Shown here piece by piece: positions 7,105-14,857 of a stretch of DNA of 32,208 nucleotides (its first letter is position 1; each line of letters begins with the position of its first letter). The DNA comes from Dactylosporangium sucinum (GTDB taxonomy: Bacteria > Actinomycetota > Actinomycetes > Mycobacteriales > Micromonosporaceae), in the NCBI RefSeq assembly GCF_014647515.1, contig NZ_BMPI01000104.1, positions 1 through 32,208 of the forward strand. Reading direction: 5' to 3'. Under the pieces are notes generated by a model that saw only the letters and a list, made by a program, of their open reading frames with translations, did not search any database and was not told the origin of the DNA. Both the position numbers and the translations under genes were made by a program.

Positions 7105-8865
7105 TCACTTCGAGCACGCCTCGCCGGGCCGCACCTGGACCGCCCACGGGCCGATGCCGGGCGTGGTCACCAGCCGCGGCGTGACCCGCCCGCCGTGCAG
7201 CGGACCGGTGATCAGGGCGAGCTTCACCGTGCTGCGGGCGCCCGGGGCGAGGTCGACGGTGAGGACCGCGACCGTGCGGCCCTTGTCGTCGCCGGTACCG
7301 AAGTCGACCGGCACCCCGTCCTGCACGGCCGCGACCGGAGTCCCGCCCGTCGGCGCGTACACCATCACGTTGGTCCGCACGGTGTACGCCCCGGCCAGGC
7401 CGAGGCCGAGCACGCTGCGCGGCAGCCCGGCGCGGGGCGCGTTCGAGCCCAGCGTCACGACCAGGCCGAGCTGCCGCGAGCCGTCCTCCAGGCACGGCCC
7501 GACGCTCAGCTCGACCGACCGGGTCAGGTAGTAGCCGAGCTTCGCCCCGGTGCCGTCGTTGAGGAACACGCCGACGGTCGGCCGGTCGCCGTCGTCCGCG
7601 GGCAGCGTGCCGGCGAACACCGCCCCGGCGATCGCCTCCTGCTCCTCCGGACGGGCGCTCCAGGCCAGCAGCCGCCGCTCCCCCGCCGCGCGACTCAGGG
7701 CCTGGTACAGGTCGGCGCCGACGGGCGTCCGGGTGACCAGGCGGTCGAAGACGGCCCGCGCCGCGCCGGCGAAGTAGGCGTCCTGGTCCGTCTCCGCGCC
7801 GATCGTCAGGTACACCTGGGAAAGCAGCTGCCGGACCGCGTTCTCGGCGGTGAGGGCGGGGCCCGACGGCACCGGCACCGGGCCGGTCGCCCGCAGCAGG
7901 TACGACAGCGCGACCGGGTCGGTGGCGAACACGCCGTCGACCGACACGCCGGAGCGGACGCGGTACATCTCCCGGGCCAGCGCCGCCGCGGTCGGGAAGT
8001 CCGGCGTGAGGTTCACGTCGGCCGGGAAGCGCCCGAGCCGGTCGGTGTGCAGCTCCTCCTGGTCGGGGTCGAGCGGCAGCACCGGGGCCGGGAACGTGCC
8101 GAGCGTGGCCGCCGCCGTGCCCTGCTCGACGATGCCGATCGCGCCGTGGTCGGCCCTGAGCACCACGAAGGCGCCGGGCATGCCGCCGGTCGCACGCACC
8201 TCGGCCAGGTTCTGGAACAGCACGAGGTAGGTGCGGGGGCCGTCGACGCCCAGCAACGCCGGCAGCAACGACGCGGCCCGGGCGGCGGCCGGCAGCAGGG
8301 GCGCCACCCGGTCAAGGCCGGCGATCACCTGCCGGACGGCGGCGCGGACCCGTGGGTCGAGGCCGTCCTGGTCGACCGCGCCGAGCCGGGCCCGGGCGTC
8401 CCGGGCGACGTTGACGGCCGCCGCGATCCGCGGTGCGGCCTCCCGGATCCGCGACAGGCCGGAAGGTTCCTGCCGGGCGGTAGCAGACAGACCGTCGGCG
8501 GCGTCCAGCATCGGCGGCAGCACCCGATCGGCCAGCGCGTCGACGGCCGCCGCGACCGCCGACACCGCGTCGAGGTCGTCGCCCGCCACCGGCAGCGAGC
8601 TGCCCAGCCACCAGCTCGGCCCGCGGGTGTCGGCGTGGGCCGCGCCGGTCTGCCGGCGCAGGTCGGCCGCCGTCTCCCGGGCCGCCCGCAGGTCACCGGC
8701 CCGCAGCTGGGTCTCCAGCTCCCCGGCGAGCGCCGCCGCGCGCTGCAGGTGCCCGGCCGCGGACGACGCCACGGTCAGCAGCCGCAGCCCCACCCCGCCC
8801 ACGACGAGCACGAACACCACCGCGCCGAGGAGCGCCTTGCGCCTACCCGAACGTCTGGTCGGCAC
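7105..8865 (-). CDS. DUF4012 membrane-anchored protein
   Basis: A 586-aa protein with one N-terminal membrane helix (about 10-30, RKALLGAVVFVLVVGGVGLRL) and a large outside domain. The pattern matches the DUF4012 family: an Ala/Arg-rich helical segment, then PRTYLVLFQNLAEVRATGGMPGAFVVL, LTPDFPTAAALAREMY and GVFATDPVALSYLLRATGPV. These proteins are common beside actinobacterial exopolysaccharide genes, but I know of no established reaction. The start is GTG 8865 with a strong GGAGGAGG Shine-Dalgarno inside the end of the preceding glycosyltransferase gene (23-nt overlap). It is the last gene of the eight-gene operon. A role in polymer attachment, export or chain-length control is inference. 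An alternative start further upstream in this frame would only read through the GT4 gene. Confidence 0.85.
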   Translation of the reverse strand: MPTRRSGRRKALLGAVVFVLVVGGVGLRLLTVASSAAGHLQRAAALAGELETQLRAGDLRAARETAADLRRQTGAAHADTRGPSWWLGSSLPVAGDDLDAVSAVAAAVDALADRVLPPMLDAADGLSATARQEPSGLSRIREAAPRIAAAVNVARDARARLGAVDQDGLDPRVRAAVRQVIAGLDRVAPLLPAAARAASLLPALLGVDGPRTYLVLFQNLAEVRATGGMPGAFVVLRADHGAIGIVEQGTAAATLGTFPAPVLPLDPDQEELHTDRLGRFPADVNLTPDFPTAAALAREMYRVRSGVSVDGVFATDPVALSYLLRATGPVPVPSGPALTAENAVRQLLSQVYLTIGAETDQDAYFAGAARAVFDRLVTRTPVGADLYQALSRAAGERRLLAWSARPEEQEAIAGAVFAGTLPADDGDRPTVGVFLNDGTGAKLGYYLTRSVELSVGPCLEDGSRQLGLVVTLGSNAPRAGLPRSVLGLGLAGAYTVRTNVMVYAPTGGTPVAAVQDGVPVDFGTGDDKGRTVAVLTVDLAPGARSTVKLALITGPLHGGRVTPRLVTTPGIGPWAVQVRPGEACSK

Positions 8866-10066
8866 CGCCGACCACCTCCTCCACTCGATCGGGGGCGGTG
8901 AGCACGCGCAGCGCGCGGTAGAAGCCGGTCCGGCGCCGCTCCAGCGCGTCCGCCGCGTAGTGGCCGGCCCGGGCCAGGTTGCGGGCGGACGCGGCCGCCA
9001 TCGCCCGCGGGTCGGCGACCAGCGCGGTGATCGCGTACGCGAGGGCCACCGGATCGCCCGGCGGCACCAGGTGCGCACCGGAGAGGAGCTCGGGGGTGCC
9101 GCCGACCCGGGTGCCGATCGCCGGCAGGGCGCGGGCCATCGCCTCGATGAGCGCCCGGGGCAGCCCCTCGGTGCGCGAGGGCAGCACGAAGAGGTCGGCG
9201 TCGTCGAGGTACCGCCGCACCGCCGGCCCGGACGGCACGGCACCGGCGAAGGCGACCCGGCCGCCGAGCCGCCGGTCGCGGACCAGCCGCTCCAGGCCGG
9301 CCCGGCAGCGGCCGTCGCCGAGGTGGACCAGGTGCGCCTCCAGCCCGGCCCGCACCAGCATCGGCAGCGCCTCGACGAGCGTGTCGATCCCCTTGTACGG
9401 CGTCTCGAGCGAGCCGACGGAGACCAGCCGGACGGCGACCTTCGGCGCGCCGGCCGGGCGCGGGCGGTCGACGAACGCGTCCGGGTCGAGCTGGATGCTG
9501 GAGTAGGCGGCGGTCACCGCCCCGGTGGCGGCCGGGTAGCGGGCCTGCAGCGCGCGCTCGGTGACGTAGGCGACCGCGGAGGCGCTGCGGCACTGGGCCC
9601 GCAGCCGAGCGGTGAACCAGGACCGCAGCACCGGCCGCAGCGGATGCCGCAGGGCGCCGGGGGCGAACACGTCGTGCGGGTCGCCGACGACCTCCAGCGC
9701 GAAAGCGCGCCGCGAACGCCGCAGCCGCCGGTGCAGCAGCGAGCCGATGGCCGACGGCACCCGCAGCAGCACCGCGTCGCCGGGGGCCAGACACGAGCGC
9801 AGGGCCGCCCGGACGCGGCGCAGGCTGCGGAGGTACTGCAACGGCCCGACGTAGTGCGGCACCGCGTGCACCTCGACACCGTCGCCGTCGACGCGCTGCG
9901 CCTCGGGCGGGCGCCCGGTGCGCTCCTGCACCCGCGCCACGACCCGGACATGATCAAAAACCGTCCGGTATCGCTGCCAGAACGCGTTCGCGGCGCCGGT
10001 GGTCGTCCACACCCGGCCGTCGGGCGTGCGCACGTAACGCTGCTCGGTGCTGACCACTAGGCGCAC
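8843..10066 (-). CDS. Family 4 glycosyltransferase (operon gene 7)
   Basis: A 407-aa GT-B fold retaining glycosyltransferase, expected to add one sugar of the repeat unit from a nucleotide-sugar donor in the cytoplasm. The C-terminal donor domain holds VSVGSLETPYKGIDTLVEAL (215-234), the classic EX7E pair (Glu300/Glu308 in RTEGLPRALIEAMA), and GTRVGGTPELL. The N-terminal half is divergent but includes VVGDPHDVFAPG. GTG 10066 was chosen because it gives the natural GT-B start RLVVSTEQRYV and overlaps the polymerase stop by 10 nt; GTG 10057 is a close second. The gene is coupled to the polymerase before it and the DUF4012 gene after it. The sugar is unknown. Confidence 0.88.
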   Translation of the reverse strand: MRLVVSTEQRYVRTPDGRVWTTTGAANAFWQRYRTVFDHVRVVARVQERTGRPPEAQRVDGDGVEVHAVPHYVGPLQYLRSLRRVRAALRSCLAPGDAVLLRVPSAIGSLLHRRLRRSRRAFALEVVGDPHDVFAPGALRHPLRPVLRSWFTARLRAQCRSASAVAYVTERALQARYPAATGAVTAAYSSIQLDPDAFVDRPRPAGAPKVAVRLVSVGSLETPYKGIDTLVEALPMLVRAGLEAHLVHLGDGRCRAGLERLVRDRRLGGRVAFAGAVPSGPAVRRYLDDADLFVLPSRTEGLPRALIEAMARALPAIGTRVGGTPELLSGAHLVPPGDPVALAYAITALVADPRAMAAASARNLARAGHYAADALERRRTGFYRALRVLTAPDRVEEVVGGADQTFG

Positions 10067-11232
10067 GTCGGAACCGCCTCGCGGGCCTGCACGGAGACCA
10101 GCCGGACGACCCCGTAGAAGACCAGCCCGTAGACGATCGTCTTGAGCAGCGACGCGCTTTCCCCGCGGAAGCCGTACATCCAGGCGACCGTGAACAGCAG
10201 GCTGAGGTAGGCGTAGACCGGCGCGCGGTCGATCCGGTTCAGCAGCAGCCGGTGCACCAGCGTGAGCCCGGCGAAGAGCACCGGGATGCCGGCGAGGCCG
10301 AAGTTGAGGTACGCCTCGCCGGTGAGCGAGAAGCCGTAGCCGGAGTCGCTGCCCGGCGCGTAGCGGTCGACGAGCCACTCGGACAGCGGCACCTGCGGCT
10401 GGCCGGGCACCAGGTTGACCAGCGCGTGCAGGTACGAGGCGCCGTGCTGGTACGGGTCGACGGAGGGGACGTGGGTCATCACCCACGTGTCGACGAAGAG
10501 CACCGAGCCCTGGTTGAGCAGCTGGCCCGCGTCGGTCGGGCCACCGCCCCGCAGTCCGAAGAGGACGGTGGCGCCGAACAGCAGCGCGATCCCGGCGACG
10601 ATCGGCCGGGTCATCGACCGGCCGCTGGTCAGGTCCCGGTGCAGGATCAGCGCGAAGAGCACGAAGACGAAGTCGCGCTCGCCGGTCGTGAGGCAGTAGA
10701 CGACGTAGAGCACCAGGTTGAGCCGGTACGCGAAGCGGCCGACGCTGGTGCGGGCGGCCAGGAAGTACAGGCTGCAGGCGAGCATCTCCAGCAGCAGGTA
10801 GTCGTAGTGGCCCGGGCCGGCGACGCCGATCCGATCGAGCTTGGTGCCGGCCAGGAAGCCGCTCCCCCCGAGGATCAGCACACCGGCCGCGTACAGTGTC
10901 AGGGCGGCCAGCACCACCGGTACCAGCGGATAATGATGGTCCACCATGGACGTCGACGGGTCGCGCAGGTCGCGGCGCTGGCGCACCAGCAGGCCCGCCG
11001 CGAGCACGCCGGCGAACGCGAGCAACAGCCCGAGGCTCGCCTGTCCGATGAGCATCGTGTTCGTGCCGAAGTAGATCGAGCCGCCGAGCAGGTAGCTGAC
11101 GACCGGCCCGAAGCCGAAGACGAAGAAGTAGGCGGCCAGGTAGGCCAGCAGGTCGCGGCGGCCCCCGACGAGCAGCAGCACCGGCACGGTCAGCCCGGCC
11201 GCCGCCACCGTGTACCAGGGGTCAAAGTGCAC
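10057..11232 (-). CDS. wzy: Wzy-type polysaccharide repeat-unit polymerase
   Basis: A 391-aa polytopic protein with about eleven hydrophobic segments, matching the O-antigen/oligosaccharide repeat-unit polymerase type. This type links flipped repeat units on the outer face of the membrane. Characteristic stretches are YCLTTGERDFVFVLF and the large external loop DSGYGFSLTGEAYLNFGLAG, followed by helices. The start is GTG 11232, overlapping the flippase stop by 11 nt. Its place directly after Wzx in the operon supports the assignment. The Wzy family is poorly conserved, so the name rests on topology, the loop motif and context. The 1091-2548 product is a second, unrelated polymerase/ligase-type protein in the same locus. 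Confidence 0.82.
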   Translation of the reverse strand: MHFDPWYTVAAAGLTVPVLLLVGGRRDLLAYLAAYFFVFGFGPVVSYLLGGSIYFGTNTMLIGQASLGLLLAFAGVLAAGLLVRQRRDLRDPSTSMVDHHYPLVPVVLAALTLYAAGVLILGGSGFLAGTKLDRIGVAGPGHYDYLLLEMLACSLYFLAARTSVGRFAYRLNLVLYVVYCLTTGERDFVFVLFALILHRDLTSGRSMTRPIVAGIALLFGATVLFGLRGGGPTDAGQLLNQGSVLFVDTWVMTHVPSVDPYQHGASYLHALVNLVPGQPQVPLSEWLVDRYAPGSDSGYGFSLTGEAYLNFGLAGIPVLFAGLTLVHRLLLNRIDRAPVYAYLSLLFTVAWMYGFRGESASLLKTIVYGLVFYGVVRLVSVQAREAVPTCA

Positions 11233-12487
11233 GCCGCAGCACCTCCCACTTCGCCAGCGCGTGGACGGCGGCGGCGCCGGCCGTGGCCCACGCGGCGCCG
11301 GTGACGCCGTAGCGCGGGACGAGCACCAGCGCGGCCAGGACGGCGACCGCGAGCACGGCGGCGTTGACGGCGAGCTGGCCGGCGAAGCGCCGAACCGCGG
11401 AGAGGGCCGCGTCGAGCATGAAGCAGGCGGCGCCGAGCGCGGTGGCGACGGTGAGCACGGTGAGCGTGGTGCCGTGGCCGGCGTACTGCGGCCCGTAGAC
11501 GGCCCGCAGCACCCGCGGGCCGAACAGGTCGGCCGCCCACACTGCGAGCACGCCGGCCACGGCGACGCCGATGAGCGCGTGGCGGACCAGCGCCTCGAAC
11601 CGGGCGTGCGCGCCCGCCGCCCGCAGCTCGGTGAGGCGGGGCAGCAGGGTCTGCGCGACCGCCGAGCACAGCACGTTGCCGGTCAGCACCAGGTAGCCGG
11701 CCGCCGCGAACGCGCCGAGCGCGGCTGCTCCGAGGTCGTCCTGCAGCACGTACCGCGGCACGTTCGCGGTGAGCGAGGTGATCCCGGAGGCGATGCCGAG
11801 CGGCAGCGCCGTCCACAGCAGGGCCGGCACCCCGCCCGCGGCCCGGTGCGTGTGCCGGCGCGGGACGAGCGCCGCCGGGTCGGGCCGGTTCCACCAGCGG
11901 CCGGCCAGCGGCGCGGCCACCATCAGCCAGGCGATGAGCGACGCGCCGGCCGACCCGGCGGCGGCCCAGGCGACGCTGCTGGTGCCGTAGAGCAGCGCCG
12001 CGGTGAAGGCGATCGTGAGCCCGCCGTTGGCGAGCTGGGCCAGGGCGACCCCGCGCTGGTCGTGGTGGCGCTGGAGGTGGCCGAGGTAGATGTCGCCGGC
12101 GCCGTCGAACGCCTTGGCCAGGCCGACCAGCAGCACGACCGCGACCGGCAGGTCGAACAGCACGACGACGACGCCGATCGCGACCAGGGCGGCGCCCATG
12201 GCGACCAGCCGCACCCGCAGGTAGCGGCGGAACGGGTGCTCGCCGGCCGGGTCGGTGACCAGCACCGTGCGCAGCGACAGGTTGGCCAGCAGCATGACGG
12301 GCGCGCCGACGGCCAGGCCGAGCGCGTAGTCGCCGACCATCGCCGGCGTGCCCAGCCGCGCGACGACGACGAGCACCAGCCACTGGGCCAGGGCGTAGCC
12401 GGCGTTGCCGGCGAGGCCCCAGCCGACGTTCCCGGCGAAGGACGGGCGTTTCCGGGCCGTGACCGCCCGGTGGCGGACGACGGTCAT
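11222..12487 (-). CDS. wzx: Wzx-type lipid-linked oligosaccharide flippase
   Basis: A 421-aa membrane protein of the MOP/MATE polysaccharide transporter superfamily, which flips undecaprenyl-diphosphate-linked repeat units across the membrane. About twelve to fourteen hydrophobic segments are visible. The N-terminus NVGWGLAGNAGYALAQWL and the mid-protein LPLGIASGITSLTANVPRYVL fit the family's helix 1 and helix 7 patterns. The start is ATG 12487, overlapping the preceding glycosyltransferase stop (ATGA). A much longer open frame continues upstream, but it only shadows the GT4 gene. With the Wzy that follows, this defines a Wzx/Wzy-dependent pathway rather than an ABC-transporter one. Confidence 0.88.
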   Translation of the reverse strand: MTVVRHRAVTARKRPSFAGNVGWGLAGNAGYALAQWLVLVVVARLGTPAMVGDYALGLAVGAPVMLLANLSLRTVLVTDPAGEHPFRRYLRVRLVAMGAALVAIGVVVVLFDLPVAVVLLVGLAKAFDGAGDIYLGHLQRHHDQRGVALAQLANGGLTIAFTAALLYGTSSVAWAAAGSAGASLIAWLMVAAPLAGRWWNRPDPAALVPRRHTHRAAGGVPALLWTALPLGIASGITSLTANVPRYVLQDDLGAAALGAFAAAGYLVLTGNVLCSAVAQTLLPRLTELRAAGAHARFEALVRHALIGVAVAGVLAVWAADLFGPRVLRAVYGPQYAGHGTTLTVLTVATALGAACFMLDAALSAVRRFAGQLAVNAAVLAVAVLAALVLVPRYGVTGAAWATAGAAAVHALAKWEVLRRAL

Positions 12488-13623
12488 GCTCTTCGGACCC
12501 GTTCGAGCAGGTCGGCAACGGCCCGCGCGGCCGGCTCGTGGGCGAACCGGGCGACGGTCCGCTCGCGGGCCCGGGCCGCCCGCGCGGCCAGGGTGCCGGC
12601 GCGGAACTCGTCGTGGGCCTCGCGCAGCGCCTGGACGAGCGCGGCCACGTCGTCGCGCGGCACCAGCCAGCCGGACGCCGGGTCGACGGTCTCCGGAAGC
12701 GCGCCCGCGTCGGAGACGATGCTCGGCACGCCCATCGCGCCGGCCTCCAGCGCCGCGCCGTGGTTCTCCGACAGCGACGGGCTGACGCTGACGTCGGCGG
12801 CGGCGTAGCAGTCGCGGACGTCGAGCACCGAGTCGTACCAGTCGACGGTCTCGGTGCACAGCGCCTGCAGCTGCCGTTTGTACGCCGCACCGGCCGGGCC
12901 GAAGCCGCCGCCGAGCAGCACCAGGCGGGAGTCCGGGCGCTCCCGGGCGAACTCCCGCCAGGCCTTCAGCAGCACGTCGTGGCCCTTGATGCCGCGGCCG
13001 CGGTGGGTGAGCCGCTTCGGCGGGTAGACGTACGCGACCATGCAGACTACGAACGTGTCGTCGGTGACGCCGAGCGCCCGGCGGCCGGCCGCGCGGTAGG
13101 CCGGCGACGGCGGGCTGAACCGCTCGACGTCCACGCCGTAGGGGATCGCCGTGGTCCGGGACGCGCCCAGCGCCCGGTAGCGCCGCTCGGTGTGCCGGCT
13201 GCCGCCGATGACCACGGTGTCGAGCCGGCACAGCAGCCGCTCGACCGCCCGGATGAGGCGCGACTCCAGGTAGAGCGGGCCGGCGACCATGTGCACCTTC
13301 GGCACGTCCCAGCCGAGCGTGGCCAGCCGGACCGCCAGCGCGGACGCGTAGAGGTGGTAGTGCAGCACGCCGGGGTTCAGCCTCTTGAGCTGGGCGCGCA
13401 GCCCCAGCAGGCCGCGCAGCCCGCGCAGGCCCGGCCGGAACCGGAAGTCGAACGCCGACTGCACCACCTCGATGCCCCGGTCGTGCAGCGCCTTGCGCAG
13501 CCGCCCCTCGTGCCCCGGGGGCAGCACCGCGACCGCCTCGTGTCCCCGGGCGCGCAACTCGTCGAGGTGCGGCAGGGTCCACAGCCCGCCCTCGTCGGTC
13601 TTGATCACCATGGCCACCCTCAT
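12484..13623 (-). CDS. Family 4 glycosyltransferase (operon gene 4)
   Basis: A 379-aa GT-B fold enzyme expected to extend the lipid-linked first sugar. It begins with RVAMVIKTDEGG at the N-terminal Rossmann start, contains AIPYGVDVERFSP (159-171) at the domain junction, and has RGIKGHDVLLKAW and LVLLGGGFG in the donor domain. The usual EX7E motif is represented by ENHGAALE (Glu286/Glu293), one residue shorter than normal. An insert near YPPKRLTHRGRGIKGH lengthens the loop before the donor site. ATG 13623 has GGAGGG about 4 nt upstream. A 26-bp gap separates it from the acetyltransferase, the only real gap inside the operon. Because it directly follows the PglC/PglD-like genes, it is the best candidate for the second-sugar transferase; this is inference. 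Confidence 0.87.
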   Translation of the reverse strand: MRVAMVIKTDEGGLWTLPHLDELRARGHEAVAVLPPGHEGRLRKALHDRGIEVVQSAFDFRFRPGLRGLRGLLGLRAQLKRLNPGVLHYHLYASALAVRLATLGWDVPKVHMVAGPLYLESRLIRAVERLLCRLDTVVIGGSRHTERRYRALGASRTTAIPYGVDVERFSPPSPAYRAAGRRALGVTDDTFVVCMVAYVYPPKRLTHRGRGIKGHDVLLKAWREFARERPDSRLVLLGGGFGPAGAAYKRQLQALCTETVDWYDSVLDVRDCYAAADVSVSPSLSENHGAALEAGAMGVPSIVSDAGALPETVDPASGWLVPRDDVAALVQALREAHDEFRAGTLAARAARARERTVARFAHEPAARAVADLLERVRRA

Positions 13624-13649
13624 GCGCCCTCCGCTTCGCTCCGGACCCC

Positions 13650-14273
13650 TCATCGGGCCGGGACTCCCTTCACGGTCGCCTTGGGGTCGACGTCGCGGGT
13701 CACGCAGGCGCCGGCGCCGACCGTCGCGCCCTCGCCGACGCGCCGGCCCTGCAGCACGCAGGCGGTGGTGCCGATGAGCACCTCGGGGCCGATGCGGCAG
13801 TCGCCGGAGATCGCGGCGAGCGGGTTGACCTGGACGAAGTCCGCCAGCTCGGTGTCGTGGCCGACGGTGACGTTCTGGTTGAGGTGTACGTGCCGTCCGA
13901 TGCGGACGTTCGTGGTGACCCGCGCGCCGGCGAACGCCACGAACCCCTCGTCGACGACCGCGTCGGCGCCGATCGTGGCCGCCGGGTGGACCAGGTTCGC
14001 GGCCGGCAGCCCGTGCAGGCGCAGCCGCTCGTCGAGGCGGGCACGGATCCGCGGGTCGCCGATGCCGATGACGTAGCCGATCGACGGGCGCTCGTCGCTC
14101 AGCCGCGACGTCGGCCCGAGGAACGGCACCCCGAGCGCCGCGACCCGATCGAGGTTGCGCTGGCTCGGCCCGTCGTCGACGAAGCCGCGCACCGGCAGCC
14201 CGGCCGCCCGGGCGATCATGAGTAGCTCGCGGCCGTGGCCGCCGCAGCCGACGATGACGAGCCCGGTCCTCAT
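13650..14273 (-). CDS. pglD: PglD/NeuD-like UDP-4-amino-sugar N-acetyltransferase
   Basis: A 207-aa left-handed beta-helix acetyltransferase with an N-terminal sugar-binding Rossmann-like domain (VIVGCGGHGRELLMIA at 6-21, FVDDGP). Hexapeptide repeats run from about 95 to 195, and it ends VKGVPAR as this family does. His139 (VTVGHDTEL) sits where PglD has its catalytic base. The likely reaction is transfer of acetyl from acetyl-CoA to the 4-amino group of a UDP-4-amino-4,6-dideoxysugar. The start is ATG 14273, overlapping the sugar transferase stop by 4 nt. The family also includes NeuD-type O-acetyltransferases, but the adjacent PglE and PglC homologues favour the bacillosamine role. Confidence 0.85.
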   Translation of the reverse strand: MRTGLVIVGCGGHGRELLMIARAAGLPVRGFVDDGPSQRNLDRVAALGVPFLGPTSRLSDERPSIGYVIGIGDPRIRARLDERLRLHGLPAANLVHPAATIGADAVVDEGFVAFAGARVTTNVRIGRHVHLNQNVTVGHDTELADFVQVNPLAAISGDCRIGPEVLIGTTACVLQGRRVGEGATVGAGACVTRDVDPKATVKGVPAR

Positions 14274-14857
14274 GGCCGGCTGCCCTGGAACTCGCGGGCG
14301 GTCGCCACACCGTCGGCGGCGATACCCTCGCGGCGCAGCACCGTGCCCACGGTCTCGGCCAGGATGCGCAGGTCGAGGGCGAGCGAGCGGCGCTCGACGT
14401 ACTCGACGTCGTAGGCGAACTTCTGCTGCCAGCTCAGCGCGTTGCGCCCGCGGACCTGGGCCAGGCCGGTGATGCCGGGGCGCACGTCGTGGCGGCGGCG
14501 CTGCTCGGCGGTGTACCGGTCGAGGTAGGCCACCGGCAGCGGCCGCGGCCCGACCAGGCTCATGTCGCCGCGCAGCACGTTCCACAGCGCCGGCAGCTCG
14601 TCGAGGCTGCTGGCCCGCAGGAAGCGCCCGGCCCTGGTGAGCCGCTCGCCGTCGGTGCTCGGGTCCGGGTTCGCGGCGCACCGCATCGACCGGAACTTCA
14701 CGAGCGTGAACGGCGCGCCGCCGCGGCCGGCCCGCTCCTGGCGGAACAGCACGGGCGCGCCCATGGTCAGCCGCACGAAGACCGCGGTCGCGGCGATCAC
14801 CGGGGCCAGCACGACCGCAGCGACGCCCGCGCCGACGACGTCCAGCATGCGCTTCAC
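14270..14857 (-). CDS. pglC: PglC-like phosphoglycosyl transferase (initiating enzyme)
   Basis: A 195-aa monotopic phosphoglycosyl transferase that transfers a sugar-phosphate from a UDP-sugar to undecaprenyl phosphate, the first membrane step. One N-terminal re-entrant hydrophobic helix (about 5-30) is followed by VKFRSMR, the catalytic dyad Asp86-Glu87 (SSLDELPALWNVL), GDMSLVGPRPLPV, VRPGITGLAQVRGRN and SWQQKFAYDVEYV. From memory the last stretches match Campylobacter PglC closely (GRNAISWQKKF there). The short size (about 200 aa, no extra N-terminal domain) also fits PglC rather than WcaJ/WbaP. GTG 14857 overlaps the aminotransferase stop (GTGA). The likely substrate is UDP-diacetylbacillosamine or a similar 2,4-diacetamido sugar. 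Confidence 0.9.
   Translation of the reverse strand: MKRMLDVVGAGVAAVVLAPVIAATAVFVRLTMGAPVLFRQERAGRGGAPFTLVKFRSMRCAANPDPSTDGERLTRAGRFLRASSLDELPALWNVLRGDMSLVGPRPLPVAYLDRYTAEQRRRHDVRPGITGLAQVRGRNALSWQQKFAYDVEYVERRSLALDLRILAETVGTVLRREGIAADGVATAREFQGSRP

Noticed and set aside
12488..13582. N-terminal extension of the flippase frame
   Set aside because: It overlaps the GT4 gene in another frame. ATG 12487 in an ATGA overlap starts the first flippase helix.
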